Positions 11,736 to 21,918 of a stretch of 54,287 bases of DNA are shown in pieces. Below the pieces are notes generated by a model. The model saw only the letters and a program-made list of their open reading frames with translations, was not told the origin of the DNA and did no database searches. The DNA is from Shewanella hafniensis (GTDB lineage Bacteria > Pseudomonadota > Gammaproteobacteria > Enterobacterales > Shewanellaceae). Location: positions 1-54,287 of the forward strand of contig NZ_BPFD01000026.1 in the NCBI RefSeq assembly GCF_019655335.1. Reading direction: 5' to 3'. The position numbers were made by a program, and so were the translations under genes. The stretch's first letter is position 1. The number at the start of each line of letters is the position of its first letter.

Positions 11736-13082
11736 ATGCAAGGCGCCAAAAACAATATTTATACTGTCTCGCGACTCAATGGTGAAGTCAGACAAATTCT
11801 AGAGGGACAACTGGGTAAAATTTGGCTCAATGGCGAAATATCCAACTTTTCCTCCCCCAGCTCAGGTCATTGGTATCTCACCTTAAAAGACCACTCTTCC
11901 CAGATCCGTTGTGCCATGTTTAAAGGCCGTAACCAAACGGTCAGCTTTAAGCCCATCAATGGTCAGCAAGTGTTAGTCAAAGGCGCGATCAGCGTGTATG
12001 AACCCAGAGGCGACTATCAATTATTGATTGAGTCCATGCTGCCAGCAGGGGATGGACTACTCGCCCAGCAATTCGATGCACTCAAAATGAAGCTCGCCGC
12101 CGAAGGATTATTTGCCGCCGATACCAAAAGATTGCTGCCAAAAAACATCCAACGCATTGGCGTTATTACTTCGCCAACCGGCGCAGCGATTCGCGATGTC
12201 TTACACGTACTCGCAAGGCGCGACCCTTCAATCGAAGTCATTATCTATCCGACTCAAGTTCAAGGCGAAACTGCGGCACAGAGTATTTGTCAGGCAATCA
12301 ATATCGCCAACCAGCGTTTAGAGGTCGACGTATTATTGCTCACCCGTGGTGGCGGTTCGCTTGAAGATTTGTGGTGTTTTAACAGCGAAGCCCTCGCCCA
12401 CACAATTTATAACAGCGCCCTGCCCGTGGTCAGCGCCGTCGGCCACGAAGTCGACACCACCATCAGTGATTACGTTGCCGATATTCGCGCCCCAACACCA
12501 TCTGCAGGTGCAGAGTTGTTATCCCAAGATAGCGACAATAAGGCGCAAAAACTCGCAACAGCTTTATCGCGCCTGCAACAAAGTGCGAAACATTATCAGC
12601 TTAAACAAGAAAGACGGCTCAGCTTGCTTGAGCACAGGCTGCAACGCCAAGATCCCAAACGGACCTTGCAGCAGTTCGAACAAAGATTCGATGAGATGCA
12701 ATTAAGACTGGAGTCGGCGCTGTCGAATCGCTTACACCTGCTCAGCCGTCGTCAGCAGTTGCTCGCAAGTCGCCTTGAACAGCAATCTCCCAAGCATAAG
12801 CTCGCCATTGAGGGGAACCGCCTAAGTTATCTTGCGAGTCGCTTACAGGATGCATTGCAGGACAAACTCAGCCAAAGTGAGCAACGGATAAAATACGCGG
12901 CCCATCAGCTTGAAACCGTCAGCCCGCTTGCGACCTTGAGCCGTGGTTACAGCATCACCACTGACATCCACCATCAAGTGGTCGACTCTGCCGATAAACT
13001 GACGATCGGTGATAGCCTGCAAACCCGCTTTCGCCATGGGCAAGTGATATCAACCGTCACTCAGATAAATTTGCTTGAATAA
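11736..13082 (+). CDS. xseA: Exodeoxyribonuclease VII large subunit
   Basis: XseA is the catalytic subunit of exonuclease VII, which degrades single-stranded DNA; the small subunit is encoded at 49336. From ATG 11736 it has 448 residues (452 from an in-frame TTG at 11724; neither has a convincing Shine-Dalgarno sequence). An N-terminal OB-fold nucleic acid-binding domain (about 5-100, with [19 protein letters not shown]) is followed by the nuclease domain with [27 protein letters not shown] and [12 protein letters not shown] long glutamine/arginine-rich coiled coil at about 265-390 binds XseB. The end of the protein carries the LSRGYSI motif. Confidence 0.96.
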   Translation: MQGAKNNIYTVSRLNGEVRQILEGQLGKIWLNGEISNFSSPSSGHWYLTLKDHSSQIRCAMFKGRNQTVSFKPINGQQVLVKGAISVYEPRGDYQLLIESMLPAGDGLLAQQFDALKMKLAAEGLFAADTKRLLPKNIQRIGVITSPTGAAIRDVLHVLARRDPSIEVIIYPTQVQGETAAQSICQAINIANQRLEVDVLLLTRGGGSLEDLWCFNSEALAHTIYNSALPVVSAVGHEVDTTISDYVADIRAPTPSAGAELLSQDSDNKAQKLATALSRLQQSAKHYQLKQERRLSLLEHRLQRQDPKRTLQQFEQRFDEMQLRLESALSNRLHLLSRRQQLLASRLEQQSPKHKLAIEGNRLSYLASRLQDALQDKLSQSEQRIKYAAHQLETVSPLATLSRGYSITTDIHHQVVDSADKLTIGDSLQTRFRHGQVISTVTQINLLE

Positions 13083-13148
13083 GTTGATAGTTAGAATACT
13101 GATATTTATAGCTTAGATAAGCAATTTTATACTTAAGGTAAAAACAAT

Positions 13149-13174
13149 AAGGCGCAGAATTTATCTGCGCCTTT
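13149..13174. terminator. Terminator downstream of xseA
   Basis: AAGGCGCAGA pairs with TCTGCGCCTT around an ATTTA loop, with a T-run on the plus side and A-rich sequence on the left. It may also serve the converging GGDEF gene. Confidence 0.8.
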
Positions 13175-13235
13175 CTATGTTGTCTAGTTCTGTTCTAGCA
13201 TCCCATGCAAATAGTTTTATTGAATGCTGAATTGG

Positions 13236-14909
13236 CTAGCTTAAATGCAGTCTCACATCGACACCACGGGTATCGGCATACTCTTGGCGACGCTTATCCA
13301 TTCGCGATTGGTACAAATGAGTATCAGCAGAACGCAGCCATTCATGGGGATCGGCCACCTCAGAATTTAACGATATTCCGAAACTACACTGACAATCCTT
13401 AAAGCCTTGGCTAGCTAATTGTTCACCTAACCCATTAAATGTACTCAGTAATAGTGGGATACCCGCTGAAGGTGTCACAACGACAAACTCATCACCACTA
13501 ATACGATAAAGCTTTAAATGCGCGAGATCCGTTGCTTGCAATAATTTCACTATCACTTGCAATAGTCTATCGCCCTCTTGATGGCCGAGCGTTTCGTTAA
13601 CACTTTTCAGGCTATCGATATTCAATAGCGCTAACGCCATAGGCTGCACCACTTTATCGGCGAAGCCTAGTTGCGAATTCATATACTCATCAAAGGCATA
13701 GCGATTACCTACTCGGGTCAAACCATCTAAACGTGCCTTTTCCCATGCAATCGCTAACTCTTCAATATGCGCCTTACGTTCCTCCGCCAGTAACTTGAGC
13801 TTATTGGCTAACGCCAGGGATAGCAGTAACGCATCGGCCGTGCCACCCATCAGCGTCGCCAGCTCAGCATGTTCAATGAAATCAGGGGTTAGCCCCATAT
13901 TACCGGGTAAAATAATTACCGCAGGCAAGAGTAAACAAGTAAAGGCGAGAATAAAATAACGCGCAGGAGCAAAGCCTTTTATCAAGCATACATTACCGCA
14001 GGTAATCGCTAGGGCAATCCACAGCATAATTAGCACAGAGGCAATAATCGCCGTATAGGACAACAACCAAATACTGGTCGGCAAAGCCACAATACAAGCA
14101 AACATTAAATACTGACTAAGGCGCCACAATCGCGGTGAGTAGCTAGGTAACTGCAAGAAGTGCTTGTAAAACATGATATTAAAAATAGGCAAACTGATGA
14201 AAAACAGATGATGCAACTCAAGATAATGGAAATTAAACAAGTGCGCTGGCAAATGGAAGGTCAGTGCCCAGCCACCAAAATACGCGAAGACGTAAAGGCC
14301 ATAATAAAGAAAAGCTTTATCGAGAATAGAGATATAAATCAGAATATTATATAAGGCGATAAATAATAAGCCGCCTAGGCACAGCAGCACGGCCATGGCG
14401 AGGCGATCAGACATCAACTGATGATCCGTCACGCTTTGTAGGGCAATCTCGGGAGGCGATGAATAATAACGGCTACTCAGCTTAACTAACAGCCAATAAT
14501 CCGTACCCATATTTAAGGTAACCTTACGGCCATAATCGAATAAAAATTCGTAGGGGGCGGTGTAACCGCTGTGGGCATGTTGTGTACTGCCGTCACTACC
14601 GAGTATCCAGTAATCAACAGATTCGATAATTGAATTACTGGCATCCACTACCCAATTCGACTGACGCTGATTAACCATCACAGGCGTGATCATCCAATAG
14701 TCACCGCCAGTTAAACTCACAGAATTAGCTTCATCGAGTTGGCCCATCCAATTGGGTACGGCATCAAACTGTTTTGGGGGCTGTTGATCCGCTTGAGCAT
14801 GGAACAAATACGGCGAATCGAACGCAATTTCAGCGCTTAATACAGAGGGACTTAATGTCCATATAAAAAGTAAAAAACACCAAAATAGGGTTTGTTTAAG
14901 TTTGTTCAT
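13236..14909 (-). CDS. 7TMR-DISM receptor with GGDEF domain
   Basis: The 557-residue protein starts with a signal peptide (MNKLKQTLFWCFLLFIW... ending near SAEIA). A periplasmic 7TMR-DISM extracellular-type beta-sandwich domain spans roughly 30-165. Seven membrane segments follow at about 170-370, with a short linker helix. The C-terminal GGDEF domain opens with DGLTRVGNRYAFDEY. The active loop reads SGDEF at 471-475 rather than GGDEF; this variant keeps the acidic metal ligands and is found in some active cyclases. The inhibitory RxxD site is absent at the expected place. It probably makes cyclic di-GMP in response to a periplasmic ligand, likely a carbohydrate by analogy with the sensor family, but no ligand can be inferred. 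Confidence 0.9.
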   Translation of the reverse strand: MNKLKQTLFWCFLLFIWTLSPSVLSAEIAFDSPYLFHAQADQQPPKQFDAVPNWMGQLDEANSVSLTGGDYWMITPVMVNQRQSNWVVDASNSIIESVDYWILGSDGSTQHAHSGYTAPYEFLFDYGRKVTLNMGTDYWLLVKLSSRYYSSPPEIALQSVTDHQLMSDRLAMAVLLCLGGLLFIALYNILIYISILDKAFLYYGLYVFAYFGGWALTFHLPAHLFNFHYLELHHLFFISLPIFNIMFYKHFLQLPSYSPRLWRLSQYLMFACIVALPTSIWLLSYTAIIASVLIMLWIALAITCGNVCLIKGFAPARYFILAFTCLLLPAVIILPGNMGLTPDFIEHAELATLMGGTADALLLSLALANKLKLLAEERKAHIEELAIAWEKARLDGLTRVGNRYAFDEYMNSQLGFADKVVQPMALALLNIDSLKSVNETLGHQEGDRLLQVIVKLLQATDLAHLKLYRISGDEFVVVTPSAGIPLLLSTFNGLGEQLASQGFKDCQCSFGISLNSEVADPHEWLRSADTHLYQSRMDKRRQEYADTRGVDVRLHLS

Positions 14910-15155
14910 CGGCTTATTAAGTTAAAGGGCCATAGATCATTTAAACAGCTATGAAGTAAATGCTAATGCTGTCAATCTTAGTCGATAGTTGGAATTGTAG
15001 GTTAACTTTATGGCTACATTTAGTTTTTTACAATCAATTAGGCTAAATTAGTCGAATATCCCATGTCGTATGGAGGTATTTTAGTCTCAAAATCCAAACC
15101 GTGGCCTGAAATCAAAAATACAACTTAATACTGACTTATTTTTTGCTGGGTTCCT

Positions 15156-16007
15156 ATGCTGCCTCTATTGATGATTTTAGCCGCACAATTACTGATTGCC
15201 AGTGGCAACCTGTTAGTGAAGTTGCTTGAAAATGATGTACCCGTGTTCCAACTGGTGCTCTACAGACAACTCTTTGCCACCTTGCTAGTGCTGCCTTTCG
15301 TATGGCGCTTACAGGGTAACCTCAAGCTGAGCCCTTATTATAAAGTGCATCTTGCCCGCGCCCTATTGATTGGGCTCGGCAACGCCATTTTTATGCTCGC
15401 CATTTTGCATCTTCCCCTCGCAACAGTAACCGCCGTGATTTATACCTCACCTTTGTTACTTCTGGTGCTTTCTGCGTTATTTTTACATGAACGCATCGGC
15501 TATCGACGCTCAGTTGCGGGGATCATTGGCTTTACTGGCATTTTACTCATCAGCCAACCAACAGAGTTTAACCTGTATATAGGTTTAGCCTTTTTCGGCG
15601 CTATGACGTCGGCGTTGAATAGTTTGATTTTAAAGGCCTATTCGACCCATGAACATCCTTTCTCTATGCTCTTTTGGTCTAATGCCTTTGCGATGATATT
15701 TCTGATACCAGCGACCTTATACGAAGGCGCGGATTTTAGTTTGCCAGTAGCACAGGTGGGATTAACGTTGGGACTATTTTATATTGGTATGACTTATCTC
15801 ATCATCCATGCCTATCGACGTGCTGATGCGAGCCAAATGGCGCCTGTTGAATATACCGGATTGATTTTTGCAGCCTTGTTCGGCTGGTGGATACTCGGTG
15901 AAGAACTCGGCCTAGTGATGCTAATCGGCATTGGATTAGTCATTTTCTCATCCATATTGCCCAGCTACAGCGAGCTAAAAGCAAAATGGAAAAGCCGGCG
16001 AAGTTGA
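15156..16007 (+). CDS. EamA/DMT-family transporter
   Basis: The 283-residue protein is almost entirely hydrophobic and has the ten-segment layout of the drug/metabolite transporter superfamily, with two EamA repeats (about 5-135 and 145-275). The first repeat has the YRQLFATLLVLPF and VIYTSPLLLLVLSALFLHERIG motifs, the second VEYTGLIFAALFGWWILGEE; both end with the short helix before a conserved acidic pair. It is probably a metabolite exporter in the inner membrane. The substrate cannot be told from sequence. It stands alone, divergent from the GGDEF gene. An AGCCGGC/GCCGGCT hairpin overlaps its stop codon (15993-16019). Confidence 0.9.
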   Translation: MLPLLMILAAQLLIASGNLLVKLLENDVPVFQLVLYRQLFATLLVLPFVWRLQGNLKLSPYYKVHLARALLIGLGNAIFMLAILHLPLATVTAVIYTSPLLLLVLSALFLHERIGYRRSVAGIIGFTGILLISQPTEFNLYIGLAFFGAMTSALNSLILKAYSTHEHPFSMLFWSNAFAMIFLIPATLYEGADFSLPVAQVGLTLGLFYIGMTYLIIHAYRRADASQMAPVEYTGLIFAALFGWWILGEELGLVMLIGIGLVIFSSILPSYSELKAKWKSRRS

Positions 16008-16019
16008 CCTTGGCCGGCT
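15993..16019. terminator. Hairpin across the end of the EamA gene
   Basis: AGCCGGC (15993-15999) pairs with GCCGGCT (16013-16019), with the EamA stop codon in the loop. There is no T-run after it, so termination is uncertain. Confidence 0.35.
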
Positions 16020-16067
16020 CTTGTCATCGACTGCTAAGTTAACGCAGCGAGATCAAAACGATTGGTT

Positions 16068-16607
16068 TTAGAAGCGGAATTTGCCGCCAATATACACGCC
16101 ATCTTCGAAAGTGAAATCGCGGGCGTCATCGTACTCATAGGCAATTTTGCGATAACCGACATAAAACGCCATGTTTGGCGTTACGCGATATTGCACTTTT
16201 GAATCGAGCTCATATTGACCATCAACATTGCCAAACGACAAGACTGACGGCGCATAGTAAGCAGCGGCGTGTAATGAAATATTAGGCCCCATAGATAACG
16301 CATAACGGCCACCAACAGAAATGGCGCTACCATTTGGAGAATAGTCAGACCAAAGCTGACTTAACTTAGCGCCAACTTCAAAGTGATGCACACCCACATC
16401 ATGGGTCATGTGCATTGCACCTTGGGCAATATGGCCGCCCTCGTCGGCATAGATATAACCTAACACTGCGTTAGTATCTTTGTTCAATTGCAGCTCTAAC
16501 TCAGTAGAAACCACATCGTTGTTCAACCCAAGATTAAATTCTGACGCATTCACTTGCAGCGCTGCTGCACTCAATAATAAAACACTTGCTACTCTGAACT
16601 TAGCCAT
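16068..16607 (-). CDS. YfaZ-like outer-membrane protein
   Basis: The 179-residue protein has a signal peptide cut near residue 21-22 (LQVNAS-EFNLG). The mature part is made of alternating beta strands with aromatic girdle residues and ends in Phe (GGKFRF), the C-terminal signal used by the Bam complex for outer-membrane insertion. The pattern fits the YfaZ family of small beta barrels, whose function is not established. It has its own transcription unit and no obvious functional link with its neighbours. Confidence is high for an outer-membrane barrel, moderate for the YfaZ assignment. Confidence 0.8.
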   Translation of the reverse strand: MAKFRVASVLLLSAAALQVNASEFNLGLNNDVVSTELELQLNKDTNAVLGYIYADEGGHIAQGAMHMTHDVGVHHFEVGAKLSQLWSDYSPNGSAISVGGRYALSMGPNISLHAAAYYAPSVLSFGNVDGQYELDSKVQYRVTPNMAFYVGYRKIAYEYDDARDFTFEDGVYIGGKFRF

Positions 16608-16772
16608 AAAAACACCTCAATAAATGACTGTGGGTAATAGCCGCGGATCATACCGAATAAATAAAGAAAATCAGCCTATTTGCGTATAAATGGGGATTTT
16701 TTGCGATGGATATACAAATGTAAAACAAACTCGAAACAGCTGAAGATCTAAGCCTTTTCACTTACAGCACAA

Positions 16773-17276
16773 TTATACCGCTTGAATGCGATCACCCACT
16801 AAAGACAGCATTATCGCTTCAGCGTCGACATTGGCACTTAAGGCTAAGTAATACCAACCCACAGTGTTGCCCGTGCCGCGGATACTCAAGTAATCACGCC
16901 AAAACTGAAAGCCAGCCTTCAATAAATTGGCTTGGCTCGAGGTGTTCTCGGCGCGAATAGTGGCGTATAAAATCATGATCCCTAAAGCCTTAGCCACTTC
17001 GATACGTTTTTGCGTTAAACCTTGGGCAATACCTTGACGCCGATAATGGGGCGACACCACCAAATAACCTAGCTCACCCACTGTACCTTTGCCGGCTTTT
17101 ATCGCAGCGCAACCGACTATCTCACCCTCAAAGGTTTTCGCTAAGATCACCGCACGAGAATCGAAAAATACCTGATGATCCAGCTGATGGGCGTTATCAT
17201 CACGCCCATCAATCAATTGGGCCGCCAGCGCTAATTCCTCTAGCTGTTCACTTATTACAAACTGAATGTCACTCAT
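16773..17276 (-). CDS. GNAT-family N-acetyltransferase
   Basis: This 167-residue protein has the GCN5-type acetyltransferase fold. The acetyl-CoA-binding loop is RRQGIAQGL at about residues 81-89, after the beta-4 strand ELGYLVVSPHY. The later ATIRAENTSSQANLLKAGF segment matches the motif B helix. The acceptor substrate cannot be inferred. The gene is transcribed toward the YfaZ-like gene; no operon partner is evident because mgtE ends 141 bp away on the same strand with its own likely regulation. Confidence 0.85.
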   Translation of the reverse strand: MSDIQFVISEQLEELALAAQLIDGRDDNAHQLDHQVFFDSRAVILAKTFEGEIVGCAAIKAGKGTVGELGYLVVSPHYRRQGIAQGLTQKRIEVAKALGIMILYATIRAENTSSQANLLKAGFQFWRDYLSIRGTGNTVGWYYLALSANVDAEAIMLSLVGDRIQAV

Positions 17277-17417
17277 ATCCAGATTAAACCGTTAATGTTG
17301 CCAACATACGGGGAATGAACGCCACTTAGCTGTGCACTCACTATCCCACTTTGCTATCGCTCTCACACTACAAATCTAACAGAGCACTATTGATATAACT
17401 GTTTATATACCAATGCA

Positions 17418-18788
17418 CTACAGATATAAGAGGGTCGCCATACCTAAGAAAGTAAAGAAGCCCACCACATCCGTTACTGTGGTCAAGATCACTGACCCCG
17501 ACAGCGCTGCATCTTGATTAAACTTCTGCAGCACCATAGGCACGACCACACCAGCAATTGCCGCCACGGCCATGTTAATCAAAATTGCGCAGCCAATCAC
17601 TATGCCTATGGTCGCTTCTCCGAACCACCAGCCAGCGACTAAACCTATGACTATTGCCCACAAAAATCCATTAACTATGCCAATGCCGAGTTCGTTCTTC
17701 ATTAACGAAAACAAGTTACCTGCTGAAATCTGTCCCATGGCCATACCGCGGATCATCAGCGTCAACGACTGACTACCCGCAATACCGCCCATAGAAGCGA
17801 CAATCGGCATTAACACTGCTAACGCGACCACTTGGGATAACACATTTTCAAATAAGCCAATCGTCGCCGAAGCGAGAAAAGCCGTCAGCAAATTAATCCC
17901 GAGCCAGACAGCGCGGCGCTGGGCGCCCTTCATAATCGGCGCGAACAAGTCGTCGGACTCATCCATACCCGCTGTTGCCATCAACTGCGCTTCATAATGT
18001 TCACGCACTAAAGCGGTCGCGGTTCGCAGCGTCACGCGACCAATTAACTCGCCAGACTCATCGATCACAGGCAATTCAATTTCGCGGCTGTGCTCTATCG
18101 CTTCGGCCGCTTCCAATAAACTCGTGTCAGCGGATAACGCACGGCTATCCTCGGACAAAAGTGAAATCAATAACTCATCGGGATTATGCTTAAAAATGTC
18201 ATACCGACGCACTGTACCTTGATACTTATCTTGATCATCAACGATAAACAAATTGTCGTTACAATCGAGTTCAATACGGCGGAAAAAGCGCTGTGCCTGA
18301 GCAACGCTCGCCTTATCACTGAGCACCAACATTTGATGATCGGTATAACGGCCGATTTCATTCTCAGAGTACTGATCGTAAAGCTCGAATCGTTGTCGCT
18401 GACGCTCGCCCATCTGAGCCAAGGCGCGATCGGTAAAACTTTCAGGGAGATAGTCACTCCACTCAATTAAATCTTCTGGGCTTAACTGGGCAAATAGCAA
18501 GTCCACTTCATTGTCGGGCATCCGTTTGAGGATCCCCATGCGCGGATCGGCACGCATTAAGCTCAACACTGTCACTCGGTCAGCAAATTCAACTTGCTGC
18601 CAACGTTCGTAACGCTCATCCAAGGGCAAGGATTCAAGCGCTAAGGCTATGGTTCCAGGTTCTGAGTCATTCAGAATTTCGCTGAACACTTCAGCTTGTT
18701 CTTCGCCTTCAACTTCAGTGAGTTGTTGAACAACCTGCCCCACGTCCGCTTGCATGTTTGTTTCGTATTCTGCGTCATTTTCTGTCAC
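17418..18788 (-). CDS. mgtE: Magnesium transporter MgtE
   Basis: MgtE is a magnesium-gated Mg2+ channel of the inner membrane. The start chosen is GTG at 18788, which has AAGGG about eight bases upstream and gives 456 residues, the normal length; the open frame runs back to 18977 but overlaps the divergent gpx and has no family character. Domains in order are the N-terminal superhelical MgtE_N domain (about 20-125), two CBS domains (about 135-260) that sense cytosolic Mg2+, the plug helix, and a five-helix channel domain from about 290. The pore contains PIVASMGGIAGSQSLTLMIRG and, further on, AALSGSVILTTVTDVVGF, both typical. Confidence 0.94.
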   Translation of the reverse strand: MTENDAEYETNMQADVGQVVQQLTEVEGEEQAEVFSEILNDSEPGTIALALESLPLDERYERWQQVEFADRVTVLSLMRADPRMGILKRMPDNEVDLLFAQLSPEDLIEWSDYLPESFTDRALAQMGERQRQRFELYDQYSENEIGRYTDHQMLVLSDKASVAQAQRFFRRIELDCNDNLFIVDDQDKYQGTVRRYDIFKHNPDELLISLLSEDSRALSADTSLLEAAEAIEHSREIELPVIDESGELIGRVTLRTATALVREHYEAQLMATAGMDESDDLFAPIMKGAQRRAVWLGINLLTAFLASATIGLFENVLSQVVALAVLMPIVASMGGIAGSQSLTLMIRGMAMGQISAGNLFSLMKNELGIGIVNGFLWAIVIGLVAGWWFGEATIGIVIGCAILINMAVAAIAGVVVPMVLQKFNQDAALSGSVILTTVTDVVGFFTFLGMATLLYL

Positions 18789-18939
18789 ACAGATGCCCTT
18801 TTCTTTAGCTACAAAATTGCTGTAACTATATTGATAATCAAGTAAATTAGCAAACTCACAAAATAAATTGTGCACAACTATATTGCTGAAAACCTTTTTT
18901 AGGTTTATGCTGTTTGACTTAGATCCTATGGAGGTGAAC

Positions 18940-19425
18940 ATGACTACGAACATATACAGCCAATCAGCGACAGACATTCAAGGCAACGCGGTAAGTTTAG
19001 AGCAGTATCGAGGCAAAGTTCTCTTAATCGTCAATACCGCCAGTGAATGTGGATTTACACCGCAATACAAGGGATTAGAAGCGTTATATCAAAAATATAA
19101 AGACCAAGGATTAGTGATTTTGGGCTTTCCTTGCAATCAATTTGGCGCCCAAGAAAAAGCCGATGAGCAAGGTATTCAAGCCTTTTGTGAATTGAATTTT
19201 GGCGTGACATTTCCACTATTTTCTAAAATAGAAGTGAATGGCGAACATACCCATCCACTTTATCAATACCTTAAGAAAGCCGCTCCCGGTGTATTAGGTA
19301 CTCAAGGTATCAAATGGAATTTCACCAAATTTTTAGTTAATCGCCAAGGCGAAGCGATTGAACGATTTGCATCGACCACGAAACCCGAAGCGTTAGAAAG
19401 TAAAATTGCCGCTTTGCTAAAATAA
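18940..19425 (+). CDS. Glutathione peroxidase family protein
   Basis: The enzyme reduces hydroperoxides using glutathione or, in many bacterial members, thioredoxin. The start at 18940 has a strong GGAGGT sequence at 18930-18935 and gives 161 residues, the usual length; the longer frame from 18868 is upstream of it and overlaps the mgtE promoter region. The catalytic tetrad is present: Cys37 in NTASECGFT, Gln and Asn in [11 protein letters not shown], and Trp-Asn in WNFTKFL. The second Cys in FPCNQ suggests the thioredoxin-type resolving variant is possible. It is divergent from mgtE. The first of three candidate small RNAs begins about 100 bp after its stop codon. Confidence 0.93.
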   Translation: MTTNIYSQSATDIQGNAVSLEQYRGKVLLIVNTASECGFTPQYKGLEALYQKYKDQGLVILGFPCNQFGAQEKADEQGIQAFCELNFGVTFPLFSKIEVNGEHTHPLYQYLKKAAPGVLGTQGIKWNFTKFLVNRQGEAIERFASTTKPEALESKIAALLK

Positions 19426-19489
19426 TTTACTCGCTATCTATTTGAAATTTTGCGTTTTATAAAAATTTAGATTTATTTTAACTTTTTAT

Positions 19490-19517
19490 GGAACTTTAAC
19501 CGTACAAGCCCCTCAAA
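19490..19517 (+). promoter_or_regulatory. Sigma-E-like promoter of candidate sRNA copy 1
   Basis: GGAACTT at 19490-19496 is followed by a 16-nt spacer and TCAAA at 19513-19517. This matches the known extracytoplasmic stress sigma factor consensus in both hexamers and spacing. The predicted start point is near 19523-19525. Confidence 0.6.
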
Positions 19518-19522
19518 TATAT

Positions 19523-19628
19523 TGAACAGTGAATGTCTTTTTCATGTTCATCATCTCCCTAGGGCTTCTAGCGCGGCCCCCTTGACCTAGGAATAGGTCA
19601 CTAGGCAACCATTGGGTTGCCTTTTTTT
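19523..19628 (+). ncRNA. Candidate small RNA, family copy 1
   Basis: About 106 nt from the predicted sigma-E start to the end of the T-run. The 5' part is unpaired and contains GTTCATCATCTCCC (19546-19559), complementary to a Shine-Dalgarno plus start codon region. Hairpin 1 pairs GGGC (19562-19565) with GCCC (19576-19579) and exposes the ten-base loop TTCTAGCGCG. Hairpin 2 pairs TGACCTA (19583-19589) with TAGGTCA (19594-19600) around GGAA. The terminator pairs GGCAACC (19604-19610) with GGTTGCC (19615-19621), followed by seven T residues. Copies 2 and 3 lie at 19846-19995 and 22353-22474. Short frames inside it are not conserved between copies. No Rfam search could be run, so a family name is not claimed. 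Confidence 0.7.
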
Positions 19629-19845
19629 ATCCCAATGATATATATGTAAAATAAATGTAACAGCTCATTTCAACTGCTTTTTATCCCTCAGAAAATCTTT
19701 TTTAAACTTTTTGGAATTTTTTTGCGATATCGATGAACTTAATTAAAAATGGCGACTCTGAGTATAGGTAAGGATTAACGGATAAGATTAAATGCAGCTT
19801 GAGAATGAAATATGTGGAATCACAGTTTCATCTACTCAAATGACA

Positions 19846-19995
19846 CAGTTTCTGTTTTATCGCATTGAGTCTAATTAGTTGGTCGTTCATCATCATCTCC
19901 CTTTTGGGACACAATAGAAAACACGCTAGCGCACTGAATTCTATTTGTATCCCGCACTGATTTCCTTGTGGCAACCTTAGGTTGCCATTTTTTTT
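19846..19995 (+). ncRNA. Candidate small RNA, family copy 2
   Basis: The 5' end is uncertain. The conserved 5' stretch CGTTCATCATCATCTCCC lies at 19884-19901. The central stem is longer than in the other copies: GGGA and ACAATAGAA (19906-19919) pair with TTCTATTTGT and TCCC (19939-19953) over about 13 bp with one mismatch and one bulge, and the loop again shows CTAGCGC (19926-19932). The terminator is GGCAACC (19970-19976) with GGTTGCC (19980-19986) and a run of eight T residues. The promoter is not clear: GGAATCA at 19816 and TCAAA at 19836 resemble a sigma-E promoter but the spacer is only 13 nt. Confidence 0.6.
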
Positions 19996-20040
19996 ACTTA
20001 AATTTCTATCATACCTAAATCTCTATAATCGCCTAAATGT

Positions 20041-21918
20041 CTATAATATTAACGACTTGTCCAATTGAACTTGAATTGAAGGGTGATAGCCTGCGCGAGC
20101 CTTTGCATAGATATCTTTTAATTCAGAGTGATACCCCGCGATTTGCAGCTCCGCATAAAGTGGCCGCACAAATTTGCCGCGGCCAATACGCACTAAATAA
20201 GCACTTAAAGCCGGCAACACAGGGTCGTAATGATTGCGAATCGCCACCCTAAACCAATCACAGGCAATTTCTGCGTTAGTCGATTGGGTAAATTGGAAGG
20301 TTTCATCCAGATCCATCAGTTGTACTTGGCTGATGACTTCCGGTAATTGGGTCAAAAAATACTGCCAATTATGTACTCGCCAATCTTTTACACTTAATAG
20401 GCTCGCGGCCGTTCCCTGTATAAAGCACGCCAGCGCATCATCCACTTTATCTAAACTCATGGATGTTGGTCCGCAATATCCCTCGGGCAAACCTTCGCCA
20501 TAAATCCACGTTAACAGCTCGGCTTCGGTGATCTTATCTGAGTGTAATGGCAGTAAGGTTTGCTGCGCGTATTCTACAAACACTTCGGTGGTAATCGCCT
20601 TAAAGGCAAAATGGTCCACATAATTGCGTAAAAATTTATCAAACGCCACTCGCCCTAGTCTGCGCTCGAGATCATGGACAAACATCGAGGCTTTATCATA
20701 GGTAAAACGATTAAAGGCAAGGTTAGGATCGCCCTGCTGCACATTGGCGGGCAAGGTTTGTTTATCCTTAGGCAAAGACGCCATTTCTTCTGTTAAGCGA
20801 CCAAACTCTATCACCCACTCCAACTCTGCTTGTTCTTTGCCGTAAACCGCTTCCACAATACGGTTAGTAAAGTAAGTCGTAAAACCTTCGTTTAACCAGA
20901 GATCTCGCCAGGTTGCATTACTGACTAAATTGCCCGTCCACGAATGCGCTAACTCATGGGCAACGGTGGAAACCAAGCTTTTATCGCCGGCGATAAGTGT
21001 GGGCGTTAGAAAGGCTAAACGTGGATTTTCCATCCCGCCAAAGGGGAAACTCGGCGGCAGGATAATCATGTCGTAACGGTCCCACACATAAGGACCTAAC
21101 AATGACTCGGCAACCTCGAGCATATGTTCGGTGTCTTCAAACTCTTTTGCGGCGGCCGCCAACATACTTGGCTCAGTATACACCCCGCATCTTGGGCCTA
21201 TCGCTTGAAAGGCAATATCACCGACGGCCAGCGCCATCAAATGGGTCGGAATAGGTCGTTCCATCTCAAAGTGAAACACACCATTAAGCGGCGTGTCGGG
21301 ATGATTCATCGCGCTCATAACGGCTCGCATGCCTTTGGGCACTTGCACTTTAGCATCAAAGGTTATCCGCGCCTTAGGCGTGTCCTGCAGTGGGATCCAG
21401 CTACGAGCATTGATCGGTTGCGATTGACTGAAGAGATAAGGTAACTGTTTACCCGCAGTTTGCTCAGGCGCTAACCACTGTAATCCTTGGGCGGCTGGAG
21501 AGGTGTGATAGTGAATGCAAACCTGCTTGCAAGGTGACGTTGGCAAACTGATGCATATTTTTTGCCCGAGAATAGAATTGGCGTCACTTAGTAGAAAATC
21601 GAGCGGCGCTTCATTTTCTGCTGTCGAAACACTCGTTGTATCAGCAGCATCCACGGCAGTAACCGCGAGTATGGTGAGATCGCGGCTATCGAGCCAAAGT
21701 TCAGTGACATCAAGCTCAAGGTAATCCAAGGACAGCGTCGCTTTGCCAAAAAGACGCTGCGCGTCAAAATCCACCAGCAAATCCAAAGAGACATGGGTCA
21801 CTTGCACTTGTTCGGTATTAGCAAAAGAATGGTAATCTCGGGTGAAATCCCAAGTCGTGGCATCCGCTAAGGTATTCTTAGTCTTAGTTGGTTGTAACAC
21901 TGTCGCCTCAATATTCAA
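20041..21918 (-). CDS. M1-family metallo-aminopeptidase (LTA4H-like)
   Basis: This 625-residue zinc peptidase belongs to the leukotriene A4 hydrolase/cold-active aminopeptidase branch of family M1, which removes N-terminal residues from peptides. The N-terminal beta saddle (about 25-235) is followed by the exopeptidase motif GGMEN at 294-298. Zinc ligands are His321, His325 and Glu344 in HELAH...NEGF, with Glu322 as the catalytic base. A C-terminal helical domain starts near residue 500. No signal peptide is present, so it should be cytoplasmic. The gene is alone on its strand and separates candidate sRNA copies 1-2 from copy 3. Confidence 0.94.
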   Translation of the reverse strand: MNIEATVLQPTKTKNTLADATTWDFTRDYHSFANTEQVQVTHVSLDLLVDFDAQRLFGKATLSLDYLELDVTELWLDSRDLTILAVTAVDAADTTSVSTAENEAPLDFLLSDANSILGQKICISLPTSPCKQVCIHYHTSPAAQGLQWLAPEQTAGKQLPYLFSQSQPINARSWIPLQDTPKARITFDAKVQVPKGMRAVMSAMNHPDTPLNGVFHFEMERPIPTHLMALAVGDIAFQAIGPRCGVYTEPSMLAAAAKEFEDTEHMLEVAESLLGPYVWDRYDMIILPPSFPFGGMENPRLAFLTPTLIAGDKSLVSTVAHELAHSWTGNLVSNATWRDLWLNEGFTTYFTNRIVEAVYGKEQAELEWVIEFGRLTEEMASLPKDKQTLPANVQQGDPNLAFNRFTYDKASMFVHDLERRLGRVAFDKFLRNYVDHFAFKAITTEVFVEYAQQTLLPLHSDKITEAELLTWIYGEGLPEGYCGPTSMSLDKVDDALACFIQGTAASLLSVKDWRVHNWQYFLTQLPEVISQVQLMDLDETFQFTQSTNAEIACDWFRVAIRNHYDPVLPALSAYLVRIGRGKFVRPLYAELQIAGYHSELKDIYAKARAGYHPSIQVQLDKSLIL